A DNA stretch of 64,000 bases from Phoebastria nigripes (GCA_035582835.1 JAYKAV010003368.1:186001-250000), one strand, 5' to 3'; counted from the stretch's first letter, positions 27,901-42,900 are shown. A program made the numbers and translations. The notes: a model not told the origin generated them from the sequence alone.

Positions 27901-30900
27901 CTATGTAGTAATGACATCTTTTAAGTTGTTGATGTCTAGTCTTTTGATCTATCTTCTAATCCCTGTTTTTCAGATGTTTTGATGTACTACAGGCTCCTGG
28001 TTTTGAGGGAACTGGATAACAATTATCGTAGCTTTGTATCTTGTTCCTTGCATAGGAACACAGTGAGGCACAAGATCTGTGTCACAGGGACACCATTTCC
28101 TTCTCAACTTGAATAACTATACTGTATTTTTGTAAAACTTCTGTGGATGAAGAATAAAGGGATTTTTTCCCCTCTAACAGTAATCCAAGAATGAACTGAA
28201 CTGCTAACTAAATCCAAGAATTCATTCAGTGGTGAATGTTCCTAACTTTTTTTTTTTGACTGCAGCACTAATGATAGAGCAGGAACCCTCACCCCACCCC
28301 AAGAATTTTAACATGGTCATCCTAGGTACTAGTTTTAAAAAAAAGAAAGTTTTCATCCAGCATCTGTAACAAAGAAAATTTATTAATTGGATGCTTTTTA
28401 AATGGGTAATACGGTAGTATGATATATTCTTTTCTCTTCTGGTTTAAAATTGGGATAGAATGTAGTAAAATCAGCACATTAACATATGCAAACTATCTTG
28501 GTTTGTACCTTCTATTTTCTTTAGGAAGATAAAAGTCAGAGTGCATCTGTTCTTCAGTGGTGTGTACGTTTTACAAAAGCCAAAATGAACATTTTTAGCT
28601 GCCAGCAAGCTCTGCGTTATGCTGATAATACTGTGGGTGGATGCTTTTTAAAAAGTCCAGCAAAAAATCAGTGTCACATACTGAAAAGTGTGAACTTGCA
28701 GACTTTAGCTGTTTTGTATTTCACATAGAACTCTTCTCTGTTCATTCTTCTGCAGTGAACAGTGATGTTAACTGAACTAATGCTTGCCTGAACTCGGTGC
28801 TGATCAGCTTCATAGCTAGTTTTCTGCTAAACTAATCTTGGTTGGCCAACATCCTAGTGATAGCTCCCAATGTTTGTTCTCTTTGTGAGCATGGGCCGTA
28901 CAAATACCTTTTTTGGTTGAAGGCATATTTTTTGTGTTGCTTAGTGGTTCTTTCATCAAACTTTTTTCATTGCAAGTGATTATTTATGAAATACTAAAAT
29001 ACATAAACTATTTTCTGTAACATGCTCTCCTGTCAGTGTGAAAACAAGAGGAGATAGCTTTTCTGTAAATTATTTACTTAGTGAATCCTCCTCTTTGGTG
29101 TCTACCTTTCATCTACATAAAACTTTCACTACAACTCCATTTGCACAAAACTGAGGTTGTGTAGAAATGGAAATCTTTATTTCATTGATGGTTAGATTAA
29201 CATGATCCATTCTAGGAAGAATATTCAAGTGTTCCTGACTTGATATAAAAATATTTTCTCTATAATGGATGTATTTATGTATTCTTTTAGTCCTTTTTAT
29301 TTTCTTAAAGCAGGAGTGTTAAGAAACCTTTTCTTTTTCTTAAAGAATTCTAAATATTTAGAGCCAAGTGAGACTATGACTCTTATATGATCCATTTGTA
29401 AGAACATAATTTATAAAATAGTAATAAAATATTCACATATCCTAACAACTGATTTTTTTTTTTTTAATACATATGGTAGACTACAGAATTATTTTAATGA
29501 GCAATAAAATAGTAGAATATTTAATTAATTCCCTTCTAGCAGTCTTTTCACTAATGGAAGTTGAAATACTATTTTCTTGCCAAAAAGAATGCTACAACAT
29601 ATGTATGTACTGAGTCTCAGCACTTCTAAACCAGGCAGATTAGTAAATACCTTGTGCTGCATACACTGCTATATGGTAAGGTGCCGCAGTTTGAAACAAT
29701 TGATTACAGTATCTGAGAATGCTCCAGAACCGGTCAATAAAGTACTTCCATGCTACTATAACAAATAACTGGGGACATGTTGAGTGTTTCCATCAGTTGC
29801 TCAAAGGAAACAAATTATTTATTTTAATGGGTAAACTTTTGCGGAATGGGTATGCATTCAAGATCACTTTAAACATTCTTTAATGACACTGCCAGAGACA
29901 TACTTGAAACTTTTAACAAGGAAACAACTGCTTTCCTTTTAAAATACAATCTACTTCTTGTGATCAGCCAAATCGAATGAAGAGGAGCGTGGAACATAAA
30001 AATCCTTAATGTATAACACAAATAAAAGGGTGTTTTGGTTTGGTGTGGTTTTTTCGTTTTTGTTGTTGTTGTTGTTGTTTCGTTTTTTTGTTTTTTGTTT
30101 TTTTTTTTAAAAAAACAAAGTTCTTCCTTTGGAATTAAATTACATAACGTATCTTTAGGACCTATTTTTGCTGCAGACTTGCCTAACAGACTGCATATTT
30201 TACAGTAGAAAAATCTCATTCTTGCATACTGTAGATAATGGAATTTTAACAGGAATATCTCAACAGCATCTCTGTCAAATTCTGGCCATACCCTCAAGAT
30301 ACATCATGTTCTATTTACCACGACTCTTATTGCCTTTCCCTCCTTTGAATCAGCACATCATGAAAATTATATTTTGGTGTTTTATTCAATGCAATTAATT
30401 CCAGTGCTAGAATTCTTAATATCCTACAAATTAAACAAATTGAAATTGTGAAGAGGACTTATTAAATAGGATAAAATTAATCCAGAGTAATTGATTTGTG
30501 ACCTGATCTTTTAAAGCGTAGACTAAATATCCTTAGTGCCCTCCTGGTCCCCTTATGACTTCTAATAAGCTAACAGTGCTTAGGATACAGTAGATTCTAA
30601 CCTCATTAATTAGGCAAGCATTTGGCAGACATTCTGATGTTCTTGATGCTCTCTTTGCAGTGCCTGAAACTTATGCACCAAATTTTTGAGATGATCTTCA
30701 CAACAGTGCCTTGGGTAGATGAAGGCAATAAATGAGGACATTTGACGGAAACCTAGGGAAGTAAGCAGGTTGCTAATGCTGCTTAGTGGTAATACATTGC
30801 AAAGCTAGAGGAAGGTTGTTTTTTTATTAAAGGTCCTATGATTGCTATTTGAAAGAGTAGAAGGAATCTTAGTTTTATTGACTTATTCAGTACCACAATC

Positions 30901-33900
30901 GTAGTTCAAAAATTCCAATTTTAGTTTGCTTATTTCAACATGTGTTGTTGACATGATTGTTTTAGACAAGCTGAATATCTTTCTGCATGACCTTCCCCAT
31001 TTATGTCTGATATAATGATACATTCCTGTTGTATAATGATGATGTATTGGTGATTGGCAGCAGTAAAGAGTTTTAAGGGGTTCTGATCTTTACTTTTCTC
31101 TTGTCTCAATTCTTCTAAACCCAATTATTGGAATAGTTCTTAAAGAGTAGTGATGTCTATTAATGAAATATATTTACCCTAAAGTTAGAGTTTAACGTAT
31201 AGTATTGATCTAGGGAAGTATATATTTTGTATCAGGAATTAAAGAAGAAATTGCTTAACTTGACTTATTAACAGGATGCCCTGAAGAGCTTTAGCCAGCT
31301 AAACCCACAAGCATCCAGTTCACCTCTCTAGGTCCCTGGTCAAGCGTCCTTGTTCTAAAGTGTAGTTTAGGAAGAAAAAAATTCAGGTTCTCACTATGGA
31401 ATATCAAGGTTTGTCCTGAGTTAGGGGCTTATCTTTGCTATTCACTCCTTCAAGGGGCTGTAGTTTGTACCCATCTGGGGGAGCTCTTTCTAGAAAGCTG
31501 ACACCTGGCAGCACGTGGTCCTGCACCCAATACTTTGCACTTTGGCAAGAGACATTCATCGGTTGCTGAGTCCCCTGGGCATGGTTGTCTCAAGGGTGGC
31601 TGCGTGTGTCCTGTATTTGCTACTTCATTTAGCTTTCCTGCCTCTGTAGAGACAGAGCACTCTGTTTAATGAATTCAACCCTGCTGTGTTCTTTTCCACA
31701 ATCAAACAAGCTTAATAGCAAGATTTAAGATCTGGCTTCTAAGAGACTGCGGGTAAAAAAAAGATAATGCAGAGCTTAACATCCTTTTATTCCTTATTCC
31801 AGTTAGCTTGCTGTCTGTCTGCCTTGGGTTTTTTTTTTTTTTTTTGGCCTTTCACCTCTTTCCACTTCCTATTCTATATTCTGTAGATCTGTTTGAGACG
31901 GCTAATGCTTACACTAAGATCTAAGTTAAATACAGCACATGGTTTCTGTTGTGCTTTTATCTTCCCAATGATGCTATACACGACACATTTGGATACTGAC
32001 ATGTAGCTTGGAAATTTTTGCAGGGACAACTTTCTGCTTCCCCCACTCTACAAGTTGTCATGTTTGGGAATTACTTTTTTTTGTCACGCTGACACTCCCA
32101 CTCTCGACTTGGTTTTCAAGACAGCTCATACTGCAGGAATAAAAACTAATGTATTTGGCCTTATTTAGATCTTGAAGAAAGGTACAAGTAAGGAAAAGTT
32201 CTACTTCTAGGTTGTGAAAGACTGAAAGAGTTAATGTGAAGGTGATGTCTCAAACATGGTGGCAGAGCAAGCTCTGTATGGCAACGATAAGCCGCAAGTG
32301 AGAAGTCGATTAACACAGGACCTGGAGGGCATGCCGGAGGATGCGCAATTCCGAGTCCTGCCAAGTAACGATGACTCACCATATCTGGCAAAAGGCCGTA
32401 CAGAGTTTATCTGAGGAAGGGGCTCGCGATCACCCGAAGACCACCTGAAAGACCCCTCACGACGACCGCCCCCTACAGTGGCGCCTGCACAGAAAACCAA
32501 AAGCTACGTGACTGACATAATTGGGAAGGGTGGAAACAAGACTATAAAAGGACACCAACCCAAGAAGCCAGCGCACGCCCATCACCAGAGGATTGCCAGA
32601 TTCGTCATCGCGGGATCCAAGGGTGGTGATATCTCTCTATCTCCTTTCTCTCTCTCTATCCTTTTTCTTTTCCTCTCTTGCCTCTTCTTTTTCTCCTAAA
32701 TGTTTCAATAGAACCCATGTTGCCTACCGTTATGCTTTCCAAGTTTGGGTTGTTTATTGTTACGCTTTCCAAGTTCAGGTTGCTTCTACCTTAAACAAAA
32801 TGTTTAATTGATGGTTTGGTGTCATTTCACCTTAATTTAGCCCGAGGGAATTTTGAAACCTCTACAACCCCCCCACACCAGTTTGCCTGGTCTGGGTCAT
32901 AACATAGGTGTGTTACAAGGTAATAATGAAGATTTGATTGGAATTATGTTCAAAGTTTAATTTTCACAACTTCTAACTTTAAGCTGGAATTACATTTTTA
33001 TTCTACAGTCATTAATGAAAGGAAGACTTTTCAATTTTTTATAGAATAAGCAGTTTTCTAATTTAAAAAGCGTAAAATGGCAACTCACATTCTCTTTTGG
33101 GAAGGCAATGAGTTAAACATCGGTATTTTTCAGATATATGCAAGCATTTGATTTATAATCTGTATGCCAAGTTTCAAGCAAACACTTGTGAACAACATGT
33201 TTTCCAATTTTACTTAATTTTCTGAAAGCATCTCAGTTTTGCCTCTACTTCAGTGTTCAGTATAATACTTGAACATAATTTACAAGCCTTTACAGACTGT
33301 CTGCTCTCACGTCCTTATTTTTACTGTCTCTTGAGATAATGCTTAATAAGTCTTCTCAACTACAATATCTCTATTCTGTTGCAGACTTGTACTAGATGTA
33401 TTGACCACATTGATACCTGGATATAATACTACCAGATACCTGGAAATAATACTACCATTCCTTTGCTTCCCAATTTGTCACTTCTAAGAATAAATAAGAT
33501 GTTCTTCAGCATAAATGTTAAGTAATAATAGTACCTAGAATATTAGAGGTCAAAAAATATTGGTATTTGTAACTTAACAAATCACACTTAAAATCTAGAT
33601 AGTGAATATTATTTCTGAAAAGATTTCTCACTGTACCTTACATCCTCAGCGTGGTGAGCAGACCCACAGAGTGGAGTTCTGGATAGGATGACACGGTAAC
33701 TGGGCAGTGCCTGTCTCTGGGGAAAATGGCAGGTTGTTGAAGCCATCCCTACTGGTTTTGTGCAGTGTTGCACAAGCTTGCAGGTGGAGTCCTCGGAGCA
33801 GCAGAGCATCTTACGTTTCCCCAGAAAAGTGCTTTCCCAAATCTCTTCTTTTGGCCTGCAAAGGCATCATGAGGGGTACTGTGCTAGTTTTGCTCCCCAG

Positions 33901-36900
33901 TTGTAGCTTACCTTGGGAAACGATTGGATGAAGGAACTTTAATAGGTGCCTCCCTGGAAACTGAGCACGGCCTTTGCAAGTAGAAGATTGCTCTGTTTTT
34001 TGGGGAATTGTGTACCATGGTGCTGCCCAGCCTGAATCAGAATGGTGCAAGCAGGATGTTGTCTGAGGCCTTTAGCTTTTTTCTTCTGCCATCTTGCTTA
34101 AGTTATCAGACAGGACCACTCTGGCAGCTATGCACTGGGTTATTAATTAATACAATAAAACTCCTTTGATCTCATGCTGAATTCCTCATTTCTTGCAAAT
34201 GCACATTCCCAGACTGTAGGATACCCAGCTGATTCCTTAATCCATTACATTACACAATGCATACATTCATTCTGAACTGTGAACTCTGAGAACAAACTGG
34301 TTTATCTGCATTTCATGAGCCTATTGTAAGTGGCAGCCAAAACTGGAGAATGTGTGTCTTTGTGTGTGGCATTCTAGGTTTTTGTTTGTCTTTTTTAATA
34401 TTGGCTGTAATTTAAGGGCAGAGTATATGTTTGTGGCAAAAAGAAAGTTTTTCTTCCTAAGCTATTGTTTACACATAGTCCAGTTTCATTTGAAAACATC
34501 TGTCTCATGAATGAGTAAATCCAAATTAAGTAATGTAAGCCAGCATAGCTGAACTGTTACACAAATAACACTTCTTAAATATATATTAATTTTTAGTTAG
34601 GATCGGGTTGCCTAAAGGCCTTGCAATCTAACATAAACTGGATAATCTGTTCCTGTGTTCATATGTTGCTTAGTAGCATAGGGTTTCTAGATGATACAAT
34701 AATAAAAATATTCATAAATAATATGCAATACCTTCCAACATAGATCATAGGCCTCATTATCCAGCAGCTTTTTGAATGCTGAAATGTAAAATCAGAACAA
34801 AAGTATTCCCCTAGTATAAGGGACTAGATGGCTGTAAGGCTAGACCAGCATTATTGGCTTCTCTGCCTCATGTAAGGTGTGGTCGCGTCTTGCCTGCTTC
34901 CAAAATACTTGGGAAATGTCTTGCTTTGTTTTTGCTTCAGCTTAATTCTTCTCAGGGTCCTCCCTCTGAGAGACTTAGATTTTTGTCAGAGGTGTATGAA
35001 ACTGTTTTCCTTGAATACAGTGTTCTTACAAGTATGATCCTGGAGAATGACATAAGGAGTATATGCATGATTGAAGGTTAATGATCCAACTTAGAAAAGC
35101 GCTGCCATTTATATCTTCAAATTGTAAACATTTGAGGTCTTATGTTCCTGCCCAGTTCTAGGTTGCCTTTTTGTCTGTATTCCTGATTAATCTTACACTG
35201 CCATCTGTCTTTGCTCATGCCCAATATTGCTCAGCAATGCCCAACTCTGAATGTAAAGCAGGTATGGATGGTGCCTGCTCAAGGGGAACAGTGACCACAA
35301 CTGCTTTGTTCTCTGTATTTCTGTCAGTGTGGTGGCAGCAGTCTGGAGGGACTACTACTTTTATTCTTTGTCAGTGCATACGTCCAGAGCAGATTTAGAG
35401 TCAATTCATTATCTCTAGAACGGCACAAATGGACTATAATCTCAATATATTAGAATCATAGAATCATTAAGGTTGGAAAAGACCTCTAAGATCATCAAGT
35501 CCAACCATCAACCCACCACCACCAAGCCCCACTAAACCATGTCCCTAAGCGCCTCATCTACACGTCTTTTAAATACTTCCAGGGATGGTGACTCCACCAC
35601 TTCCCTGGGCAGCCTGTTCCAATGTTTAACCACTCTTTCAGTAAAGAAATTTTTCCTCATGTCCAATCTAAACCTCCCCTGGCGCAACTTGAGGCCATTT
35701 CCTCTCGTCCTATCGCTAGTTGCTTGGCAGAAGAGACCAACACCCACCTCGCTGCAACCTCCTTTCAGGTAGTTGTAGAGCACAATAAGGTCTCCCCTCA
35801 GCCTCCTCTTCTCCAGACTAAAGAGTCCCAGTTCCCTCAGCCGCTCCTCATAAGACTTGCTCTCCAGACCCTTCACCAGCTTCGTTGCCCTCCTCTGGAC
35901 ACGCTCCAGCACCTCAATGTCCTTGCAGTTTCCAGGATCTACCCCATGCCTAGCTCCTGGATGTTGGCAGAGATCCTCTCGATGTTGAGCGATGGAACAA
36001 GAGACAGATTTATTGTGATCTTCCTTCTTGTTGCTCTGAATTCATTTACCTAACTTAATATGCAGATTCATAACTATTTCATTGTTGACAAGAGAGAATT
36101 GTCATTGTTAAGAAGAATCTTATTTTGTTTTAATTCAGGCAGCCTCACATACAGTCTATGCTGACTGAGGTAACATAGAAAAACCATGAGGAACAGAGTA
36201 GACGGTCTTAACATGGTGCAAAATCGGGCTTATTTGCTGCTTAGAACTGAGGAAAATCTAGAGGATCCTGACTTACTGATGTAAACAATTTAACGATGGA
36301 GTTCAGTCTGAGTAGTTCTGCAGACCTGAGTTTGTCTAAAACATCCCCTCTCCTCTTTCAGGTAGCTTGTTTGTGCCAAATCAGCTCTGTCATATTGCTC
36401 AAGTACTGCACTGGGTTTCCCTATTTGGTTTAGCTATTCTTAGTTATTTGTTTCTGCTTGGCAATATACAATCAACCAAAGGTGCAAGAGGAAAGGAAAT
36501 ACTTTCTGCTCTGTTCTTCAGTTAATCAAACTTGAAGTAAATTAAATTTCAGTTAATTAAATTTTTGGTTTGGAGTTGAATAATTAGGAGTATATAAATA
36601 AAAATTCCAAATGCTGGTTTTTTTCCAGCATTCTTTACCTCAGAAACAGGACATATAGAAGGATGACAACCTGGGAAATGTCAATAAAATAGCTGGTAGG
36701 AAAGTTAAACATTGGCTGCCTTTTATGATTTCTTTGAAAACAGTTATTATTTTAAGGAGACAACATTTGTTCTACCTATGTCTTACAGTGAAAGGAAAAA
36801 CACTATAAAAATAGACTTCATATGGGAACAACTATATTTAAATAAACACAGTTGGTGCATATCAAAACCAGTAATTATTTGAAATGAACAGAGTAAGCAT

Positions 36901-39900
36901 AAATGGCCACAAGTTAAAGTGACCTAGTGAAAGAATGGGATATTAGAATTGCTTCACTAACAGCATTTTGGGGCTTGGTAGTGGAATCGGAGGAAGACCA
37001 AGTGGCAATGGAGAAATTCCCCATAGCAGGAAGCACTAAGCATGTAAGCACAAGCAGCCGTCATACTCCAACACAATTTCCTAAGCTGGTTGGTTGTCCA
37101 GGAGTCAGCCTGGCTGCTTATCCAGAGTGAGCAGTTCTGAATTGGCCCATGTGTCTTGAGAAGGTATGGATATTCCCCTCAATATAAGTAAGTTAAAAGA
37201 TTTTCAACATTTACAGCTTTAAATGAGAGCAATAAGTCCTTGTGCTGAGATGAAATTAATCTTATGTTAGTTTGTGTTTATTTCCCAAAAATAAATATAA
37301 ATGCACTTGGTCTACTGCATTCCAAACAGTGAGAACATTTACTTTTCAGATTATTTGTATAAACGTAAAGAATATACCCTTTCTGAAAGGGACAGTTTAA
37401 AATTTTTTTTTTTTTTTTGCTTTATATGTTCCAGTTCTACATATCCTGTCTTTTTCTCTGTTCTGACTTGAAAGCCTATCCCCTGCCCCATTCAAACTCT
37501 TTTGCACTGTGTATGTTTTCTGCAACCAGTTGTTTCCCTTCTTGAATGGACTGCAGGCTGTACCTTATTCCTCTAACTTTGATTCCAGTTTCCTTGCTTG
37601 CTTCCTTAGTAGATCCCTTCTAGCGACTATGGCAGCATGAGCACAGCACAAGCTGATAAACGTTGTAGATGGATGTCACTCCACGTCTCGTCTAAAGTAC
37701 TTCTTATGTACACAAAACAAATCTGCATTTTTGTATTTTGCACAGCCATGTACTAAGACCTCTTTACAATGCATATGCACAATTAATGCAGATATTCTGC
37801 TGTAGCAGTTGCTGCTATTTCCATGATGCTAGCATGACTGAAATTCTTGACTTTTGACATAATTTTCTGCTGTGCACAATCACTAGCTTAACTTGCTGAT
37901 GCTTTTCCTTTTTCAGCATTAAACAATATTTTGGGGCCAAACTCTGCACAGCCATGAATGTCCTTAGCCAAATGTCAAATATATTCTACGGTGCAATTGA
38001 AAATATGACACATGAAATGCTACTGATTATTCTAGAAATTTTCTAACAGTGCTGCGCTCTTTTCTTGGCCTACTAATCTCATTTCATTCCTCAGGCATTC
38101 TACTCAGTATCTTCTCCCCCCTCACCCTGCCCCAACTTTAGCGTCTGTATACCAAGCTCTTGTTGGGCAGGTCTATCAAAAGAGGCTAAAACTGCACTCC
38201 CCAAAGCCAGGGGTGCCAAAATGCCAGGTATACAGAGGAGTAGGGTATTTCACAGGCTTCCTTTTTACTGTGTCAGGCATAAACTCAGACTACATGACAA
38301 ACTGACCTTCTTCAGAGACTTCCTGCTATTTGACATCAGAGGGGATTTTGTCTCTATGTGGAAGGAGGGTGCCCTCAGCGTGCTAGACACAGCCTCCTGC
38401 TGCTTTGCTTCAGCAGTCTAATTGCATCATGTAGTATGGCTGGAGAACACTGACTTATCAAGAAAGATGCTCTTTTCTGTTGCGAGGTCTATCATTTGCA
38501 GTTTGTCCCTCTTAGGATCCAGATTCCCTTACTAATTCCTCTAAGAGGAATTAGTAGATAGATAAGAGGATAGCTTGGTACTTCCCATTGGTCACAAAGT
38601 GAGGTCTTCCTATTTTGACCTTGAGGCCTTTCACACCTTAGCAAGTCCTACCTTGAGACATTTTGAGAGCACTCAGTGTAAACAGACATGCTGCAAGTGA
38701 CTGGCCTGTCTTACCTNCTGTCAGCACTTGTTTTTACAGTGCGGAGGGAAATTCTTTTCTCCCTCTGACCCCAAATCTTTTGCAAATGATACTTGCATGC
38801 TGTCTTACATTCTGCAGTCTATCAAAGCAGGTGTCTGATCAGCTGTGTGTCTGTGATCCAGTTTGCCTTTGGCTCAACTCTTCAATGCTTGCTAGACATT
38901 CCTCTCCTAAAAGTTCAGTTAAAAATCTACATGCAATTGCTGCATGAGACTATAAAGCCAGTACCAGCACATTAAAAGAGCAGTGTCTCACTGAGGTGAC
39001 TTCTTGTACCAAAATAGAATGGCAGATGGTTTCCCAGCCTGGACCTGCGTAAGATGGATAGTAACTGGCAAAAACACAGCGCTGGCAGTCCAGGATGGAC
39101 ATGACTTGTGGTTCTTGACCCTTAGGACACCTATGAAAAACAGCCTGTGGGAAAAGCCGTGGTCATTGAAAGCATTATAANTTCAGATAAAACAGGTGGG
39201 TAATTTCCTCCCTGCCCTTAAACTTGTCTGGGTTTTTTCCCCCCCTAAACTTTGGTAACTAATGACTATGTGGCAGTCTGTGGAGTACCTTGGCAGACAC
39301 AATCCATTGCCTTGCAATTTTTATATGATGTTTTCAGCTTCCTGGGGATATTTTTACAGAATGCTGAGCAGTCCGTCTTCGTTTGAAGAGACTGACAATG
39401 CAACTGGAGTATAAAAACGCCTTTATCAAGTTATCAAAGCTGCTTCTTGTTTACCTGAATTCCATCTGGAGAAAACGCCTCTCTGGGCCTTAGATAAACC
39501 AACTGCTGTCCCATTCTTCAGGTTTGCCTGCCCTCTGCTGCCCTCTTAGGCAACTTCATGGGATGCGAAGAATTTAAAGCTCTCTGTTGCAGCTGCTTTA
39601 TTATGCATTTCATGGAGACTTTCATAACATGCACAAATACAAATGTAAAATATATACAGAAATTAGAATGTACCTTAACATAGTTTTGTACTGGAGCTAC
39701 AGATTCAGATTTAATTCCTAGTATTGGCAATTGTTTGACAGATACAAAAGCCGCACATATGCAGATGACTAATCTTCATTAGGGATTAAATTACATCACA
39801 TATCTTGAGTGTGAACTTCTGAGTGTTGCATGTTTGCTGTGCAAGTAGTTTGTGATCCGCTTTATTTCAGGAAGGCTTTTCATTAATTGATTCCCACAAG

Positions 39901-42900
39901 TGGCTAAAGATAGTAAGAAGAGCAGACTGCCTGCTGCTTCGTGCACAGTCAAAGGTAAGTTGAGTTGCTTTTAATATTTCTAATATCTTATACAGAATTG
40001 TGTTAGCTTTCTTAATATTGGATAAATTAAACCAGAAGTTCTGGGATACTGTAAATTGTCTATATAAATTAAAAGTTGGTTGTTTGTTTTTGTTTTTTTT
40101 TTTTTTTTTACTCTAGATATTAAACAAGAATGGATTGAATCATCTTAATGTCTTTTGTAACTGCTAATATTCAGGTTTTTTAGAGTGCTTTCTGGGAGCT
40201 GGCTACTAAAACAGCTAGACCAGTATTTATTTTAGAATCTGTCTGCCATGGCTAACAATTAAAAAGATGAAGCAATTCTCTTACATGTACAGAAGCATGC
40301 TACCTATGAGTCATACTTCACTTTGGCAAACAAAGTATCTAAACAAAAAATTATTTAGCCAATTTGTGGCCCCAGACACAGTAGTGGCAGGCTGGTGTTT
40401 CAGGCATTTGGTATTCAAGGCAATGAAAGGGACCTAGGTTTCTGGTCTTCCCATCAGATCTCATGAAAAGTGGTTGGTTAGCCTTTAAATAATTAAATGG
40501 CACTTGCTTGTTACCAACTTACGCATAAATCTCACTTTTCTTGGTTCTTAGATGAACTCTGTAAAGTTTCTTATTCATCTACACTGAGCACTCACCAGGT
40601 TTTTCAGAAACAAAGCCTGTTTCAAAATGAGAAGAGCTCTCCCTTCTCCCCTGATAGTTTCTAGGCTTTGTTGTTTCAGCAGAAACAGCTGCCTCTAGTT
40701 TAACTATCTCTACTTGACAAGAGAATTCATCTCTAAGTTAGAAACAGGAATTCTGGAAAAAGATGATGAGCCCCTTGTTCAGTAGCTGCTAGAGACCAGT
40801 TTTAACTCTTTGCCCTGTTCACAGAACTATTAAGGCATAAAAACATCTCAAGTATTCTGAGANGTTCTGGCATTCTCCCCTGGCAGGAACTCTGGTCCAG
40901 ACTGGGTTATTGTAATTGCAGATAATAGCAATATCCACAATAGCTGAAAACCATAAGAAATTCCTGTTTAGTTGTATTTTGATCTTTTATCTGATTTCTT
41001 TTATGAAAGATGCATAAATATTTCTTTATAGGATGTTACAAACCAAACAACAAAGTTTGCAGAGGAGAGAATGCCTTGCTAATTGCAAGATAAAAGCAGA
41101 TGTGAGGCATAATAAACATTGTTTAAATATGAGGACTNATCTTGTTTCAGAATAAGCCTAGTCTAATGGTGGCACTAGGAACTGCATAAATAAGTATCTT
41201 AAACTGTTTTAAATTCATGGGTTATGCTTGCCTGAAATCAAAACACCTTTGCTCTCTGATTTTTGCCAGATTCTTGTAAAACGTGGAGTATCACTGAAGA
41301 CTATCGAGCTGTTGCAGTAATTAGTTTTGATGAATTGGTAGATCATCAGTTTCCTTTACAGTTAATAGAACCAGTTCCCCAGCACAGTGTTAAGGGATTC
41401 TGCTGCATCTCACAAGAAACACAAAATCAACATCACAACCACTTTAAGGCTTGAACAAAGCTCTGAGGGACGGTTCAGAAAAGAAGGAATATTAACATAG
41501 TCTTAAATGAATTTGGTGCATCTAAATGTTTACTTACCAGAAATTCACATGACTTAAACTGGATTTAGTGGTACTGCAGTGGTCCTATCATACAGTTTCT
41601 CTACTTTACATCCTAAATTGTAGCTGAAGTGATTCCTCAAATGCTGTCAGTGTATATAGCTTCTGTGCTAATCTTCAAAAATATTTTAAAAAAGTCAGGG
41701 AGTCAGCCACACTGTAAGGGGTTACATCTCAACCCTGCTAGACTTAAGTAAGGAAAGAGTCAAGCAGAAGCCATTTAAGCAGACGAAAGCAAGCTAGGTT
41801 TTCAAAAACCAGTTCCTACATCTGAGTGCACAGGGCAACTAAGGACCATGAGCAACTAAATATTACACTATCATTTCTGATTTATCTTGTACTCCTTGTT
41901 TTTTGTAAGTCATTAATATTGCATTTATAGTGAAACTTACTCATTTCTTAAGAAAGATGATTTTAATAGGGTACTGTGGACTCTTTAGCTAGCAGAATGA
42001 GTTTCTAAACTATATTTTGAGAAGCTTAGTGTTAACATACTTGAAGGAACAAGACATGTAGAGAAGATACCTGTTGTGAATCATTATTGAAACTCAGCTG
42101 TACTAGTGGAAATTTTATTCAGTGAAGCACACAAGTGTCTAATTCTGAAGCTGTACCCATCAGATGCACGCTTGTTTCTCACACTTAGCTGAAACAAACA
42201 GCTGCGCGGCTGTGACTGCCCTTTATACAGCTCCATCTGAAGTAATAACTTATCTCACGTTAGTCTTTGATGTGCCTCTATGTTTAAAAACTTTTTCATA
42301 TGAAACAATCTGTAAACAGTAGCAAGACAAACATTCTTAATATTCTTGTAGCAAGTCATTTCCCTTCATACTGTTTTCATTGAGCTTGCCCCCCTGCCCC
42401 AGCATGGGAAGAGGTGCATATTTGATGATCCAAGTGATGTCAAGGTTCTTTAATACTTCAGCTCTTGTATGGTTCAGGTGTTACTGTCCAGTACTCAGTT
42501 TATGCTAAAACTTGATATCATCTTAGCTGAATTTGAGTGCGCTCTCTTTCCGTAAAGGAAAAATGTTTAATTTTCAAAGTCTATTGTTGTTTATAAACTG
42601 CAATCTTAAGTCTTTAACAGTCCTTGTGAAAAAGCAGAGGGCAATACAAATAGCTCAGACTGAAAATTGATTTGGGGATTGTAGGGCTAACTAAAACAAG
42701 TGTTCTTTGAAAGTCTCCAAAAGGAATTCAAATCAAGATGCAAGTTACCTTTCTGTCATTTTAATGAGAACTCACCTGTCTGGCATATCCATAAATCAGT
42801 TCTCAGTTATGTGAAGCTGACCCAGTTAAGTTGACATCTTAGTTAATTAGAGAAAATGTAACTGGGCACTGGTAAAATGGGTGCTACAGTTTGAATTATT

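Noticed and set aside
29869..30297. 142-codon open stretch on the minus strand
   Set aside because: Its middle is a Lys/Thr low-complexity translation of a poly-T/GTT tract; no family resemblance.
32479..32485. TGGCGCC, like the start of a lysine-tRNA primer-binding site
   Set aside because: It lies inside the LTR upstream of the TATA box and is not followed by the usual AACAGGGAC-like sequence or by gag.
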